The notes beneath the pieces are model-generated. The model worked only from the letters and a program-made list of their open reading frames with translations. It searched no databases and had not been told where the DNA came from. Shown piece by piece: positions 41,991 through 50,843 of a stretch of DNA of 64,000 nucleotides. The DNA comes from Micromonospora vinacea (GTDB lineage Bacteria; Actinomycetota; Actinomycetes; Mycobacteriales; Micromonosporaceae). The position numbers were made by a program, and so were the translations under genes. Each line of letters starts with the position of its first letter. The first letter of the stretch is position 1. The stretch lies in contig NZ_JADOTY010000001.1 in assembly GCF_015751785.1 (NCBI RefSeq), positions 5,952,001 to 6,016,000 on the forward strand, written 5' to 3'.

Positions 41991-43139
41991 ATGGTCGGCG
42001 CGGGTATGCGGAGGACGTTGTGGTTGGTCGCTGAGCCCATCGGCCTCACCGTCCTGGTGATCGTCGGCGCCCGGACCGCGCCGCCTGGTCGCGAGGTGCT
42101 CGACGTCACCGGCTTTCTGCTGCTGACCTTCCCGGCCCTGGCGACCGCGGCACGCCGGCAGGTGCCGGTGCCGGTGCTCGCGCTGACCGCAGCTGCCCTG
42201 GTGGCGTACCAGATCAGGGGTTATCCGGGCGTCACCCCGGCGCTGCCGGTCCTGCTCGCCCTGTACGCGACGGTGACCGCGGAGCACCGCAGGGCTGCCG
42301 GGGTCGCCATCGGCCTCATCCTGGTCGGCGGTTTCGCCGGGGAGGTGGTGGCGTCCGGCGATGCCGGGCCACCCGCCGACTCGTTCCAGCGCTGGTTCCT
42401 GCTCATCGGTTGGATGGTCGCGATCAGCGTCGCGGCGGAACTTTCCCGCCAGCGCCGCTGCTACCTCGAGCAGGTCGAGCAACGCGCCGTCGACGCGGAG
42501 CGCACCCGCGAAGAGGCCGCCCGGCGCCGCGCCGACGAGGAGCGGCTGCGTATCGCCCGCGAACTGCACGACTCGCTCACCCACTGCATCTCGATCATCA
42601 ACATCCAGGCGGGGGTCGCCGTGCACCTGGCCCGCAAGCGCGGCGAGGCGGTGCCCGACGCGATGGTCGCCGTCCAGGAGGCGAGCCGCGAGGCGATGCG
42701 GGAGTTGCGCGCCACACTGGAGGTGCTGCGGGCCGAGAGTCCGGCGGGCGAAGCGCGCCTGGATCGGCTGGATGACCTGGTCGACGGCGCCCGCAGGGCT
42801 GGCCTGCCGGTGACCCTGACCGTCGGCGGCCAGCCTCGTCCGTTGCCGTCGGCGGTCGACCGCGCCGCGTACCGGATCGTCCAGGAGTCCCTGACCAACA
42901 TCGCCCGGCATGCGGGCCCGGCGACGGCGTCGGTCGAACTCCGCTACGACGTTGGCGCGCTCGCCGTTCGCGTCGACGACGACGGTGCCGGCGTGGCGAC
43001 CGCCGACCTCGCCCCCGGCATCGGGCTGCTCGGCATGCGGGAACGGGTCGCCGCGCTGGGCGGGTCGTTGGAGACAGGCCCGCGCGACGGGAGCGGCTTC
43101 CGGGTAGATGCCACCCTCCCGCTGGACGGTCCGGCATGA
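41991..43139 (+). CDS. NarL-group sensor histidine kinase
   Basis: 382 residues. About five N-terminal membrane spans (WLVAEPIGLTVLVIV to WFLLIGWMVAISVAAEL) are followed by a short coiled region and the HisKA_3 dimerisation domain with the phospho-acceptor in RIARELHDSLTHCISIINIQAG. An HATPase with NIARHAG (N box) and DDDGAG follows. It autophosphorylates and passes phosphate to the coupled regulator. The start at 41991 is a choice: an ATG at 42006 fits equally, and an upstream one at 41952 is less likely. The signal is unknown; adjacency to MMPL exporters suggests membrane-active compounds. Confidence 0.9.
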   Translation: MVGAGMRRTLWLVAEPIGLTVLVIVGARTAPPGREVLDVTGFLLLTFPALATAARRQVPVPVLALTAAALVAYQIRGYPGVTPALPVLLALYATVTAEHRRAAGVAIGLILVGGFAGEVVASGDAGPPADSFQRWFLLIGWMVAISVAAELSRQRRCYLEQVEQRAVDAERTREEAARRRADEERLRIARELHDSLTHCISIINIQAGVAVHLARKRGEAVPDAMVAVQEASREAMRELRATLEVLRAESPAGEARLDRLDDLVDGARRAGLPVTLTVGGQPRPLPSAVDRAAYRIVQESLTNIARHAGPATASVELRYDVGALAVRVDDDGAGVATADLAPGIGLLGMRERVAALGGSLETGPRDGSGFRVDATLPLDGPA

Positions 43140-43798
43140 TCCGGTTGCTGCTCGTCGACGACCAGGCGCTGGTCCGCGCCGGTTTCCGCGCGCTGCTCGA
43201 TGCCGAAGACGACCTTGAGGTGGTCGCCGAGGGCACCAACGGCCGTGAAGCGGTCGACCTCGCGGGCCGGCACCGCCCCGACGTCGCGCTGATCGACATA
43301 CAGATGCCGGTCCTCGACGGCATCCAGGCCACCCGGCAGATCGCGGCGGACCCGGCGCTGAGCGGTGTGCACGTCGTCATCCTCACCAACTACGGGCTCG
43401 ACGAGCACGTCTATGCCGCGCTGCGGGCCGGGGCAGCGGGCTTTCTGGTCAAGGACACTGAGCCCGAGGACCTCCTGCACGGCGTCCGAGTCGCTGCCCG
43501 GGGCGACACGCTGCTCTCCCCAGCGATCACGCGCCGGCTCATCAGCGAATACCTGACGCACCCGCCGCCGGGCGCACGCGGGGCGGAGTTGGCGACCCTG
43601 ACCCGGCGGGAACGCGAGGTGGTCGCGCTCGCCGCCCGTGGCCTGTCCAACGACGAGATCGCCGCACGGATGGTGATCAGCGTCGCCACGGCGAAGACCC
43701 ACATCAGTCGGGCGATGACCAAGCTGCGGGCCCGTGACCGGGCGCAGCTCGTGGTCCTCGCGTACGAGGCCGGCCTGGTGGTGCCCGGCGGCGGGTGA
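43136..43798 (+). CDS. NarL/LuxR-type response regulator
   Basis: 220 residues. The receiver (1-120) has the acidic pair VDD, the phospho-Asp in VALIDIQMP and the Lys in VKDTEPED. The LuxR HTH is LTRREREVVALAARGLSNDEIAARMVISVATAKTHISRAMTKLRARDRAQLV. The ATG overlaps the kinase stop (ATGA). It likely acts on the divergent MMPL operon and itself. Confidence 0.94.
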   Translation: MIRLLLVDDQALVRAGFRALLDAEDDLEVVAEGTNGREAVDLAGRHRPDVALIDIQMPVLDGIQATRQIAADPALSGVHVVILTNYGLDEHVYAALRAGAAGFLVKDTEPEDLLHGVRVAARGDTLLSPAITRRLISEYLTHPPPGARGAELATLTRREREVVALAARGLSNDEIAARMVISVATAKTHISRAMTKLRARDRAQLVVLAYEAGLVVPGGG

Positions 43799-43873
43799 GG
43801 CCGGCGACACCCATTACCGGTTCATGACAATTCGTGGATCTCGTGCGGATATCCAGCTGGCAGCTTCTGGTGA

Positions 43874-45016
43874 GTGATCCAACAGCTGTCTCGCACCGAG
43901 TCCAGGCCCACCGTCGTGGAGTCCGACGCGACGCGCGTCCGATTCCGTCACCGGACCAGGAACACCCTCGCCGTGGGACGACCACAGCGAGCCGAGTGGG
44001 CGGATGCCGCGAAGGGCGTCTGCATCATCCTCGTCGTCCTGTGGCACGTCGTCGTGAAGGACTACCTCCAGATCGACTGGCACGTCGGCGTACCGGTGCC
44101 GGGCTTCTGGGGAACGCTGGGTGAGCAGTTCCTTCCGCTGCGGATGCCACTGTTCTTCACCATCTCGGGCGTCTTCGCGGCGAACGCCGCCCAGCGGCCG
44201 TGGCGGGTCGTCGCCCGCAGCCGGATCGCCGGGTTCCTCTACCTGTACGCCGTCTGGCTGCTGATCCACACAGTGGTCCTCGCCGCCGCGCCGGACCTGC
44301 CGACCGACCGTGCCACCTCGGCGCTCGGTCTGCTGGAGCAGTTCACCATCACGCCGTCCAACCTCTGGTACCTGTATGCCCTGGCGCTGTACTTCACGAT
44401 CGCCAAGGTGACCCGTCGAGTGCCCGGGGCGCTGGTCCTGGTCCCCGCCGCAGCGCTCTCCGCCGTGGCCGCCGCCGGACTGCTCGACACCCCGGGCAAC
44501 CGCGCCGGCCTCTACCAGAACCTGGTCTTCTTCCTCGCCGGCCTGCACCTGCGGCCGCAGATCCAGAGGTGGGCTGGCACCGCCACCCGCCGCCGGCTGT
44601 TGCTGACCTCGGGGGCCTACGTCCTGGCGCTCGTCGCGATGGCGGCGGCGGGCGCCCAGCAATGGTTCGGGGTATGGACGGCGGTCTCCTGCGTGGCAGT
44701 GATCTTCGGCATAACCGCCGCTGCCCGGCTGGCCCGGTGGTCGGCGCTCAGTAGGCCGCTGGCTAGGCTCGGCCGCATCACCCTGCCGATCTACGTCGTT
44801 CACATGCCGGTCCTGGCCCTGCTGCACCGGCTGTTGCTCGTACCGGTTTCCGGGCTGGGTGGGTCTGCTCAGGGCCTGATCGTGCTCGGTTATCCGATTC
44901 TGCTGAGCGGGCTGGTGATCGGGCTGAGCCTGGCCATCCACCGCGGGCTGCTGGCGGTGCACGCGGGCTGGCTGTTCGCGCTTCCCGGCCAGCGCCGGGT
45001 GGAGGTGGCCGGATGA
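43874..45016 (+). CDS. Membrane acyltransferase (Acyl_transf_3 family)
   Basis: 380 residues with about ten spans. The family signature is at the start: AEWADAAKGVCIILVVLWHVVVKDY with the conserved His, then MPLFFTISGVFAANA. A cytoplasmic tail is short. Such proteins O-acylate cell-surface polymers or small molecules. The same fold forms the membrane half of VanT serine racemases. Its stop overlaps the alanine racemase start by four bases, so here the two VanT-like halves are separate but coupled. The GTG at 43874 lacks a clear ribosome site; a GTG at about 43974 would still keep all spans. Confidence 0.85.
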   Translation: MIQQLSRTESRPTVVESDATRVRFRHRTRNTLAVGRPQRAEWADAAKGVCIILVVLWHVVVKDYLQIDWHVGVPVPGFWGTLGEQFLPLRMPLFFTISGVFAANAAQRPWRVVARSRIAGFLYLYAVWLLIHTVVLAAAPDLPTDRATSALGLLEQFTITPSNLWYLYALALYFTIAKVTRRVPGALVLVPAAALSAVAAAGLLDTPGNRAGLYQNLVFFLAGLHLRPQIQRWAGTATRRRLLLTSGAYVLALVAMAAAGAQQWFGVWTAVSCVAVIFGITAAARLARWSALSRPLARLGRITLPIYVVHMPVLALLHRLLLVPVSGLGGSAQGLIVLGYPILLSGLVIGLSLAIHRGLLAVHAGWLFALPGQRRVEVAG

Positions 45017-46155
45017 GCGCCCTCGCCGAAGCCCTTGTCGACCTGGACGCGATCGTCAGCAACGTGCGGACGATCGCGTCGGTCACCGGCACCGGACTGA
45101 TGGCAGTGGTGAAGGCCGACGGATTCGGCCACGGCGCGGTGCAGGTGGCCCGGTCCGCGCTGCGCGCCGGGGCCTCCTGGCTGGGGGTGACCTCCTCGGC
45201 CGAGGCGCTGACCCTCCGCGAGGCGGGTGTGACCGCGCCCACGTTGAGCTGGCTGCACGGCCCGGATGACGACTTCGGTATGTTGATCAAGGGAGACGTC
45301 GACGTCGGCGTGTCCACGACGACGCACCTGCACGCCGTCGCCGACGCGGCCCGTCTGCTCGGCGTACCGGCGATGGTGCAGCTCAAGGCGGATACCGGGT
45401 TGTCCCGCAACGGGGCCGCCGGGGACGACTGGCCCGAGTTGGTCGGTTGGGCCCGCAAGTACGAACGGGAGGGTGGGATCCGGGTGCGCGGGGTGTGGTC
45501 CCACCTCGCCGACGCCGACCTGCCGGGCGCCCCGGCACTCGGCCAGCAGGTGGCGATCTTCGAGGAGGCGCTGCGGACCGCGCGGTCGGCTGGTCTGGAC
45601 CCCGACCTGGTCCACCTGGCCAACTCGGCGGCCGCGCTCTCCGCCCCACGGACCCGCTTCGACCTCTGCCGGATCGGGATCGCCCTCTACGGCGTGGACC
45701 CGTTCGGCGCGAGCGGTCCCGGCGAGTTCGGGCTGCACGCCGCGATGACCCTGCGAACGAGAGTCGTCAACGTCAAGCGGGTGCCGGCCGGCACTGGCGT
45801 CTCCTACGGCCCGGAGCACGTGACCGGCGCACCGACCACACTGGCGCTGCTGCCGCTCGGCTACGCCGACGGGCTGCCCCGGGCCACGGGCGGTCGCGCC
45901 TCGGTGTGGCTCGCCGGTCGCCGGTGCCCGATCGTCGGGCGCATCGCCATGGACCAGTGCGTGGTCGACGTCGGGGATCTTCCCGTGACGATCGGCGACC
46001 CGGTCGTGGTGTTCGGCCCCGGCGAGGGTGACCAGCGCCCTCCGACGGTCGTCGAGTGGGCCCGCTGGGCCGACACCAACCCACACGAGATCTTGACCGG
46101 CATCGGGGCCCGGGTGGCCCGCGAGCACCTCCACGGAAGGGCACGGAATTCATGA
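45013..46155 (+). CDS. alr: Alanine racemase
   Basis: 380 residues, full length. The PLP lysine is K34 in VVKADGFGHGA and the second catalytic base Y265 in GVSYGPEHV. The GRIAMDQCVVDVGD block is intact. It interconverts L- and D-alanine (or serine) in the cytoplasm. The ATG at 45013 overlaps the acyltransferase stop and its own stop overlaps the ligase start. Near the C-terminus the usual Tyr-Glu before ILTGIG is His-Glu (NPHEILTGIG). Because of the linked ligase and acyltransferase, it is more likely a specialised second racemase than the housekeeping one; serine racemisation is possible. Confidence 0.92.
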   Translation: MSALAEALVDLDAIVSNVRTIASVTGTGLMAVVKADGFGHGAVQVARSALRAGASWLGVTSSAEALTLREAGVTAPTLSWLHGPDDDFGMLIKGDVDVGVSTTTHLHAVADAARLLGVPAMVQLKADTGLSRNGAAGDDWPELVGWARKYEREGGIRVRGVWSHLADADLPGAPALGQQVAIFEEALRTARSAGLDPDLVHLANSAAALSAPRTRFDLCRIGIALYGVDPFGASGPGEFGLHAAMTLRTRVVNVKRVPAGTGVSYGPEHVTGAPTTLALLPLGYADGLPRATGGRASVWLAGRRCPIVGRIAMDQCVVDVGDLPVTIGDPVVVFGPGEGDQRPPTVVEWARWADTNPHEILTGIGARVAREHLHGRARNS

Positions 46156-47174
46156 CAACCCGACTGGCAGTGCTGTACGGCGGGCAGAGCGGCGAGCACG
46201 ACGTGTCCTGCCGCTCGGCGGCGAGCATCCTCGCCCACCTGGACCGTGAGCGGTACCAGGTCACCGAGGTGCTCATCGACCGCGACGGCGGATGGCACGT
46301 CGGCGGTCGACCGACGCCCCTTCCTGCGGCGCTGCGGGTCCTGCGCGCCCAGGACGTGGTGTTCCCCGCCCTGCACGGCCCGTACGGGGAGGACGGCACC
46401 GTGTCGTCGCTACTGGAATGGCTCGGTGTGCCGTACGTCGGCAACGGCGTCTTCGCCAGCGCCGCCGGCATGGACAAGGGGGTCACCAAGCGGCTCCTCG
46501 CTGCGGACGGCCTGCGGGTCAGCCCGGGGGTGACCCTGCGTCCCGGTGAGGCCCTGTCGCCCGAGGACCAGCGTCGGCTGGAACTGCCGGTGTTCGTGAA
46601 GCCGGCCCGCGCCGGGTCGAGCCTGGGCGTGGTCAAGGTGGACGACTGGGCGGGGGTTCCCGCCGCGCTGGAGCAGGCCCGCCAGGTCGACCCGAAGGTG
46701 CTCATCGAGCAGGGGGCACGGGGACGCGAGATCGACGTGGCCGTCCTCCAGCACCCGGACGGCCGGGTGCAGGCCGGCCCGCCGCTGGAGATCCGGGTGA
46801 CCGGCGCCGGCTTCTTCGACTACGACGCGAAGTACGACGGCGGGGCGATCTTCCAGATTCCCGCCCCGCTCGACGCGGCGACCACCGAGGTGCTCCAGGA
46901 CCGCGCGGTCCGCGCCTTCCAGGCCCTCGACTGCCGCGGGCTGCTGCGGGTCGACTTCTTCCTGCCCACCGAGGGGTCGCCCGAGCCCATCGTGAACGAG
47001 GTCAACACGTTCCCCGGTTTCACCGCCGCGTCACAGTTCCCGCAGATCTGGCAGCAGGCCGGCATCGAGTTCGCCGCGCTGATCGACATCCTGATCGCCG
47101 GCGCGCTCGCCGACCAGGACCACGGCCACCCCAGCGGGTTGCCCCGGCCGGCCCGAGCGGTCGACCTGGTGTGA
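46152..47174 (+). CDS. ddl: D-alanine--D-alanine ligase family enzyme
   Basis: 340 residues, ATP-grasp fold. The Ddl triad appears complete: the Glu of GGQSGEHDVS, the Ser of KPARAGSSLGV and the Tyr in the omega loop FFDYDAKY. The metal site is VNEVNTFPGFT. A Lys-Tyr omega loop is typical of D-Ala-D-Ala and D-Ala-D-Ser ligases, and D-Ala-D-lactate (VanA-type) ligases lack it, so lactate specificity is unlikely. It is the last gene of the acyltransferase-racemase-ligase operon (ATGA overlap). No VanX or VanXY peptidase gene is in the window. Confidence 0.92.
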   Translation: MTTRLAVLYGGQSGEHDVSCRSAASILAHLDRERYQVTEVLIDRDGGWHVGGRPTPLPAALRVLRAQDVVFPALHGPYGEDGTVSSLLEWLGVPYVGNGVFASAAGMDKGVTKRLLAADGLRVSPGVTLRPGEALSPEDQRRLELPVFVKPARAGSSLGVVKVDDWAGVPAALEQARQVDPKVLIEQGARGREIDVAVLQHPDGRVQAGPPLEIRVTGAGFFDYDAKYDGGAIFQIPAPLDAATTEVLQDRAVRAFQALDCRGLLRVDFFLPTEGSPEPIVNEVNTFPGFTAASQFPQIWQQAGIEFAALIDILIAGALADQDHGHPSGLPRPARAVDLV

Positions 47175-47193
47175 GGCAGTGGGCGGTGCCCGG

Positions 47194-47697
47194 TCACCTG
47201 ATCGGGCACGCCCGAGGCCCTCGGGCGCCGTCGGACCCGACGATGGTGACGGTGGTGTTGGTGTTCGCCGCGCTGACCTGCGCCGCGGCGGCGACCGTCG
47301 TGCAGATGATCTGGTCGACCGCGTGCGCTGACAACGCCCGCGCGGCGATGTTCGCCCGCACCGTGAGGTCACCGGACTGATCGGCTCCCGCCGTCACCGT
47401 CACCGGGTCGAGCCCGGCCGGGACGTCGCTGGTGAATCCCTGCGCGCGTTCGTTCTCCTGCGGTCCGGCCGCGAGCAGCGAGAGCGCGGCGGCGGGCGAC
47501 GGGTCCGTGTTGACCGAGCGGAGGACCAGCACCAGTTCGCCCTGCGCGAGCAGGTAGAGCCAGGTCCCCTGGGCGGGGCCGCTGATCGACGGGCGACCGG
47601 TGATGACCGCGCTGGGTCGTACCCCACAGCCCGCCGCGAGCAGCGTCAGAAGCAGTCCGCCGGCGAGCAGCGCGCGGCCCGTTCGTCGGCCGGTCAC
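47194..47697 (-). CDS. Lipoprotein with GerMN-like domain (AfsQ3-like position)
   Basis: 167 residues. Lipobox LLAAGC in a short signal peptide (residues 1-24) makes this an outer-face lipoprotein. The body, LYLLAQGELVLVLRSVNTDPSPAAALSLLAAGPQENERAQGFTSDVP, resembles GerMN (sporulation/LpqB-type) domains. The GTG start overlaps the sensor kinase stop (GTGA), so it is made with the kinase and may modulate sensing in the envelope. In Streptomyces the afsQ1-afsQ2 system is likewise followed by a lipoprotein gene. The role is inferred from position. Confidence 0.8.
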   Translation of the reverse strand: MTGRRTGRALLAGGLLLTLLAAGCGVRPSAVITGRPSISGPAQGTWLYLLAQGELVLVLRSVNTDPSPAAALSLLAAGPQENERAQGFTSDVPAGLDPVTVTAGADQSGDLTVRANIAARALSAHAVDQIICTTVAAAAQVSAANTNTTVTIVGSDGARGPRACPIR

Positions 47698-49154
47698 CGG
47701 GCACCTCCGGTGTCCACCGTCTGGCGGGGCACGCGGAGGGTGAACACCGCACCGCCGTGGGTGCCGTTGCCCGCGACGAGACTCCCCCGTCGCTCGCCGT
47801 GGCGGTGCAGGCGCGCGTTCTCCCAGGAGATGGCGAGGCCGAGGCCGCTGCCCTCGGAGCGGGTTCGCGCGGTGTCGGCCTTGTAGAGGCGGTCGAAGAC
47901 GTGTGGCAACACCTCCGGGTCCAGTCCGGGCCCCCGGTCGGCCACCTCGATGGTGACCCAGTCCGGGTCGGCGCTGAGTCGCACCGACACCGGCTCGGCA
48001 CCGTGCCGGAAGGCGTTGCCGACCAGGTTGGCGACGATGACGTCCAGTCGGCGGGGATCGAGCCGGGCCACGATGCCAGGTGGCAGTTCCGTTCGTACCC
48101 GGTCCAGCCAGCCGCGGATCCGCAGGGTCGCGGTCACCGCCGCGGCCACGTCCACGTCGTCCAGGGCGAGCCGCGCGGTGCCGGAGTCGAACCTGCTGAT
48201 CTCGATGAGGTCGTTGACCAGTTGGGTGAGGTTCTGCGTCTCCTGGCTGACCAGCCGGGCGGCCCGGCCCGCGTCCCCGGGCAGGTTTTCCGCCTCCTCG
48301 TCGAGCACGTCGGTGACCGCCGTCATCGCGGCCAGCGGCGTCCGGAGTTCGTGCGAGACGTCGGCCACGAATCGGCGGGCGTCGGATTCCAACCGCCGCA
48401 GCTCGCCGACCTGCCGCTCCAGCGTGCCCGCGGTGTCGTTGAAGGTCCGTGCCACATCGGCCAGTTCGTCGGCGCCCCGGACCGTCAACCGGGTGCTCAG
48501 GTCGCCCTCACCGAGGCGGCGCGCCGCCCGGCTGAGGTCGCGGACGGGTCGCAGGACTCCGCGGGCGGACAGCAGGGCCAGCAAGACGGCGAGGACCAGG
48601 GACAACCCACCGGTCAGCCACGCCCTGGTGGCGAGCTGGTCGATGCTCTGCTGCTCGGGCACGAGATTGCGCACCGAGTAGACCTCCACTCCGGACGGGC
48701 GGGACGTGCCGTCCGCGCGGTCCAACGCCAACTGGGTACCGATGAGCAGCGCGGGCTCTCCGGCGAGTGAGACCCGTTGCCAGGCGATGCGACCGTCACG
48801 GACCTTCTGCCGTAGCTCGGGGGTGAGCGGGTCGGCGAGTTCGGAGCCGCCCTGGGCCCGCATGTCCCGGTAGATGACCACCGCGAAGCTCTCCCGGTCG
48901 CTGAGGCGCTGGGCCAACAGTTCGAGGTCGTCCTGGGTCGGCGGAAGCTGGGCGATCGGGTAGACCTTGGTGAGCTGGTCGGTCAGCGACATCACCGCGG
49001 CGTCCTGCGCCTGTTGGAGGATGACGTTCCGAGCCTGGAAGTAGCTGCCACCGGCCACCGCCACCGTCGTGGTCACGCCCAGCAGCGCGAACGCCAGGAC
49101 GAGCCGGACCCGTAGACCCGAGACCCACGCGCCGACCCGGCGCCACAGTGTCAC
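47694..49154 (-). CDS. Sensor histidine kinase (AfsQ2-like)
   Basis: 486 residues. The first span is VRLVLAFALLGVTTTVAVAGGSYF, with an extracellular sensor of about 150 residues, and the second span is WLTGGLSLVLAVLLALLSARG. HAMP (VLRPVRDLSRAARRLGEGDLSTRL), HisKA with VADVSHELRTPLAAM, and HATPase with NLVGNAFRHG, DRGPGLD and GSGLGLAI follow. The GTG start at 49154 overlaps the response regulator stop (GTGA). Organisation and sequence match AfsQ2-type kinases that respond to nutrient or envelope state and act on antibiotic production; this link is by resemblance. Confidence 0.93.
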   Translation of the reverse strand: MTLWRRVGAWVSGLRVRLVLAFALLGVTTTVAVAGGSYFQARNVILQQAQDAAVMSLTDQLTKVYPIAQLPPTQDDLELLAQRLSDRESFAVVIYRDMRAQGGSELADPLTPELRQKVRDGRIAWQRVSLAGEPALLIGTQLALDRADGTSRPSGVEVYSVRNLVPEQQSIDQLATRAWLTGGLSLVLAVLLALLSARGVLRPVRDLSRAARRLGEGDLSTRLTVRGADELADVARTFNDTAGTLERQVGELRRLESDARRFVADVSHELRTPLAAMTAVTDVLDEEAENLPGDAGRAARLVSQETQNLTQLVNDLIEISRFDSGTARLALDDVDVAAAVTATLRIRGWLDRVRTELPPGIVARLDPRRLDVIVANLVGNAFRHGAEPVSVRLSADPDWVTIEVADRGPGLDPEVLPHVFDRLYKADTARTRSEGSGLGLAISWENARLHRHGERRGSLVAGNGTHGGAVFTLRVPRQTVDTGGAR

Positions 49155-49843
49155 AACGGCCCGAACCGGTATCCGAAACCACGCACGGTCTGGATGTAGA
49201 GCGGTGCCGACGAATCGGCCTCGATCTTGGCGCGTACCCGCTGGACACACGCGTCCACGAGTCGCGAGTCGCCGAGATAGCCGTGCTCCCAGACGGCCTC
49301 CAGCAGCTGCTGGCGGCTGAGCACCTGGCCCGGCGTGTGCGAGAGTTCGAGCAGCAGCCGCAGCTCCGTCGGGGCGAGGCTGATCGGCGTTCCGTCCTTG
49401 CTGACCACGAGCGCGGCCCGGTCGATGGTCAACGCGCCGTGCTGTTCCAGGCCGGCCCGGTCGCCGCCGCGCCGCGAGTCGCCACCGGTGCGTCGCAGCA
49501 CCGCGCGGATGCGTGCCTCCAGTACCCGGGCCTGCACGGGCTTGACCACGTAGTCGTCGGCGCCGGCCTCCAGGCCCGCGACCACGTCCATGTCGTCGTT
49601 GCGGGCGGTGAGCATGATGATCGGCAGGTCGCCGAGTTGTCGGATCCGGCGGCAGACCTCGAACCCGTCCATCCCGGGCAGCATGAGATCGAGGACCACG
49701 ACATCGGACGGGGTGGTGCGCAGCCGCTCCAACCCCTGCTCACCGGTGCCCACGGCATGCACGCTGTGGCCCTGTCGGGTGAGCGCCAACTGCAGTCCGT
49801 CGCGCACCGTCTGGTGGTCTTCGATCAACAGCACCTGGGACAT
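49151..49843 (-). CDS. OmpR-family response regulator (AfsQ1-like)
   Basis: 230 residues. The receiver has the acidic pair IEDH, phospho-Asp in VVVLDLMLPGMDGFEVCRRI, and a C-terminal ADDYVVKPVQ with Lys. The OmpR winged helix is APTELRLLLELSHTPGQVLSRQQLLEAVWEHGYLGDSRLVDACVQRVRAKI. The ADDYVVKPVQ and VWEHxYLGDSRLVDACVQR stretches closely match AfsQ1 as I recall it. It is first in the regulator-kinase-lipoprotein operon. Confidence 0.94.
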   Translation of the reverse strand: MSQVLLIEDHQTVRDGLQLALTRQGHSVHAVGTGEQGLERLRTTPSDVVVLDLMLPGMDGFEVCRRIRQLGDLPIIMLTARNDDMDVVAGLEAGADDYVVKPVQARVLEARIRAVLRRTGGDSRRGGDRAGLEQHGALTIDRAALVVSKDGTPISLAPTELRLLLELSHTPGQVLSRQQLLEAVWEHGYLGDSRLVDACVQRVRAKIEADSSAPLYIQTVRGFGYRFGPL

Positions 49844-49859
49844 GTCGTCAAGTATCCCA

Positions 49860-50843
49860 TCATGAGATGTTTCGGGTTTCGGTCGATGGCGACGACTCAG
49901 GGCTCTGCGGGGAGAGCGGCACCGCGAAATCCGTCGAACGCACCAGGAACACCACAGCTCCCACCAGGAACATCGTCGACGCGGCCGCTGCCACGATGGC
50001 GACCAGCAAGCCGCGCTGCACCGACGCGGCCAGGCCGGGCACTACCACCACCAGCGCCCAGACCAGCACGACCAGCCCGACTGCCGTCTCGGCCAGCCTG
50101 CGCCAGAGGCTGCCGCCGTCCGCACCGCCGGCCGCGTCGCGGTCGCCGGGCCAGGCCGCCAACGCGGCTGCGGCCAGGCAGAACACCGTCACCCCCAGCA
50201 GTACGCCACCGAGCACGTCACTGAACCGGTGCCAGCCCGCGATCATCGTGGCGGAGGCGATCACCGAGACACCCGCCGCGCCCGGCACCGCCAGCCACCT
50301 TCGGGCCCACCCCGGCAGGACCAGCATGAACGCCAGCAGCAGGGCGGTCGCCGCCGCGACATGGCCGCTGGGGAAGCTGTTGTGGGTGGTGGAACTCTCG
50401 ATCTGCAGGTCCGGGCGGGGCAGCGCCGACTTCACCGCGCTGGCCACCAGCACCGCGCAGACGACCATGCCCACGCCGACGACCCCGGCGACCAGCCGCC
50501 GGCGGAGCACACCCACCAGCAGCACCACGCCGAGCAGGACCGCGATCAGGGTCGGGTCGCCGAAGGTGGCCAGCACACTCTTGGCCGGATCCACCAACAC
50601 GGTCTGCTGTTCGTACCCTCCGCCCCGCTCGGCGCGCGGCAGGAGCACCCCGTCCAGCCACTGCCCCGAATCCGTCCGCACGAAGACGGCGCCGGTGAGG
50701 GCCAGGGCGAACAGACCGCAGAGCGCCGCCGCGAGCAGCCGAAGCCCCAGTGGCACTACCGCGCGGGCGTGGGGCAGCGGTCGCGCCGGACCGGGCGTCG
50801 ACCGCCCGACGGAGTACAACGATCCGATGGACATGGCGACCAT
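49860..50843 (-). CDS. PAP2-family membrane phosphatase
   Basis: 327 residues, about seven spans plus a disordered C-terminus. The phosphatase triad is complete: KSALPRP, SFPSGHVAAA and GWHRFSDVLGG. Such enzymes dephosphorylate lipid phosphates, including undecaprenyl pyrophosphate, at the outer face. It lies upstream of the AfsQ1-like gene in the same direction with a 16-base gap and may be cotranscribed. With the racemase-ligase operon nearby, a cell-wall role is plausible. The ATG at 50843 is used; another is nine bases downstream. Confidence 0.9.
   Translation of the reverse strand: MVAMSIGSLYSVGRSTPGPARPLPHARAVVPLGLRLLAAALCGLFALALTGAVFVRTDSGQWLDGVLLPRAERGGGYEQQTVLVDPAKSVLATFGDPTLIAVLLGVVLLVGVLRRRLVAGVVGVGMVVCAVLVASAVKSALPRPDLQIESSTTHNSFPSGHVAAATALLLAFMLVLPGWARRWLAVPGAAGVSVIASATMIAGWHRFSDVLGGVLLGVTVFCLAAAALAAWPGDRDAAGGADGGSLWRRLAETAVGLVVLVWALVVVVPGLAASVQRGLLVAIVAAAASTMFLVGAVVFLVRSTDFAVPLSPQSPESSPSTETRNIS

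Noticed and set aside
43874..49843. A classical VanHAX/VanRS glycopeptide resistance cluster
   Set aside because: No VanH or VanX/VanXY gene, the ligase keeps the Tyr omega loop of D-Ala-D-Ala/Ser enzymes, and the two-component system looks like AfsQ1/Q2. Only the weaker split-VanT idea is kept.
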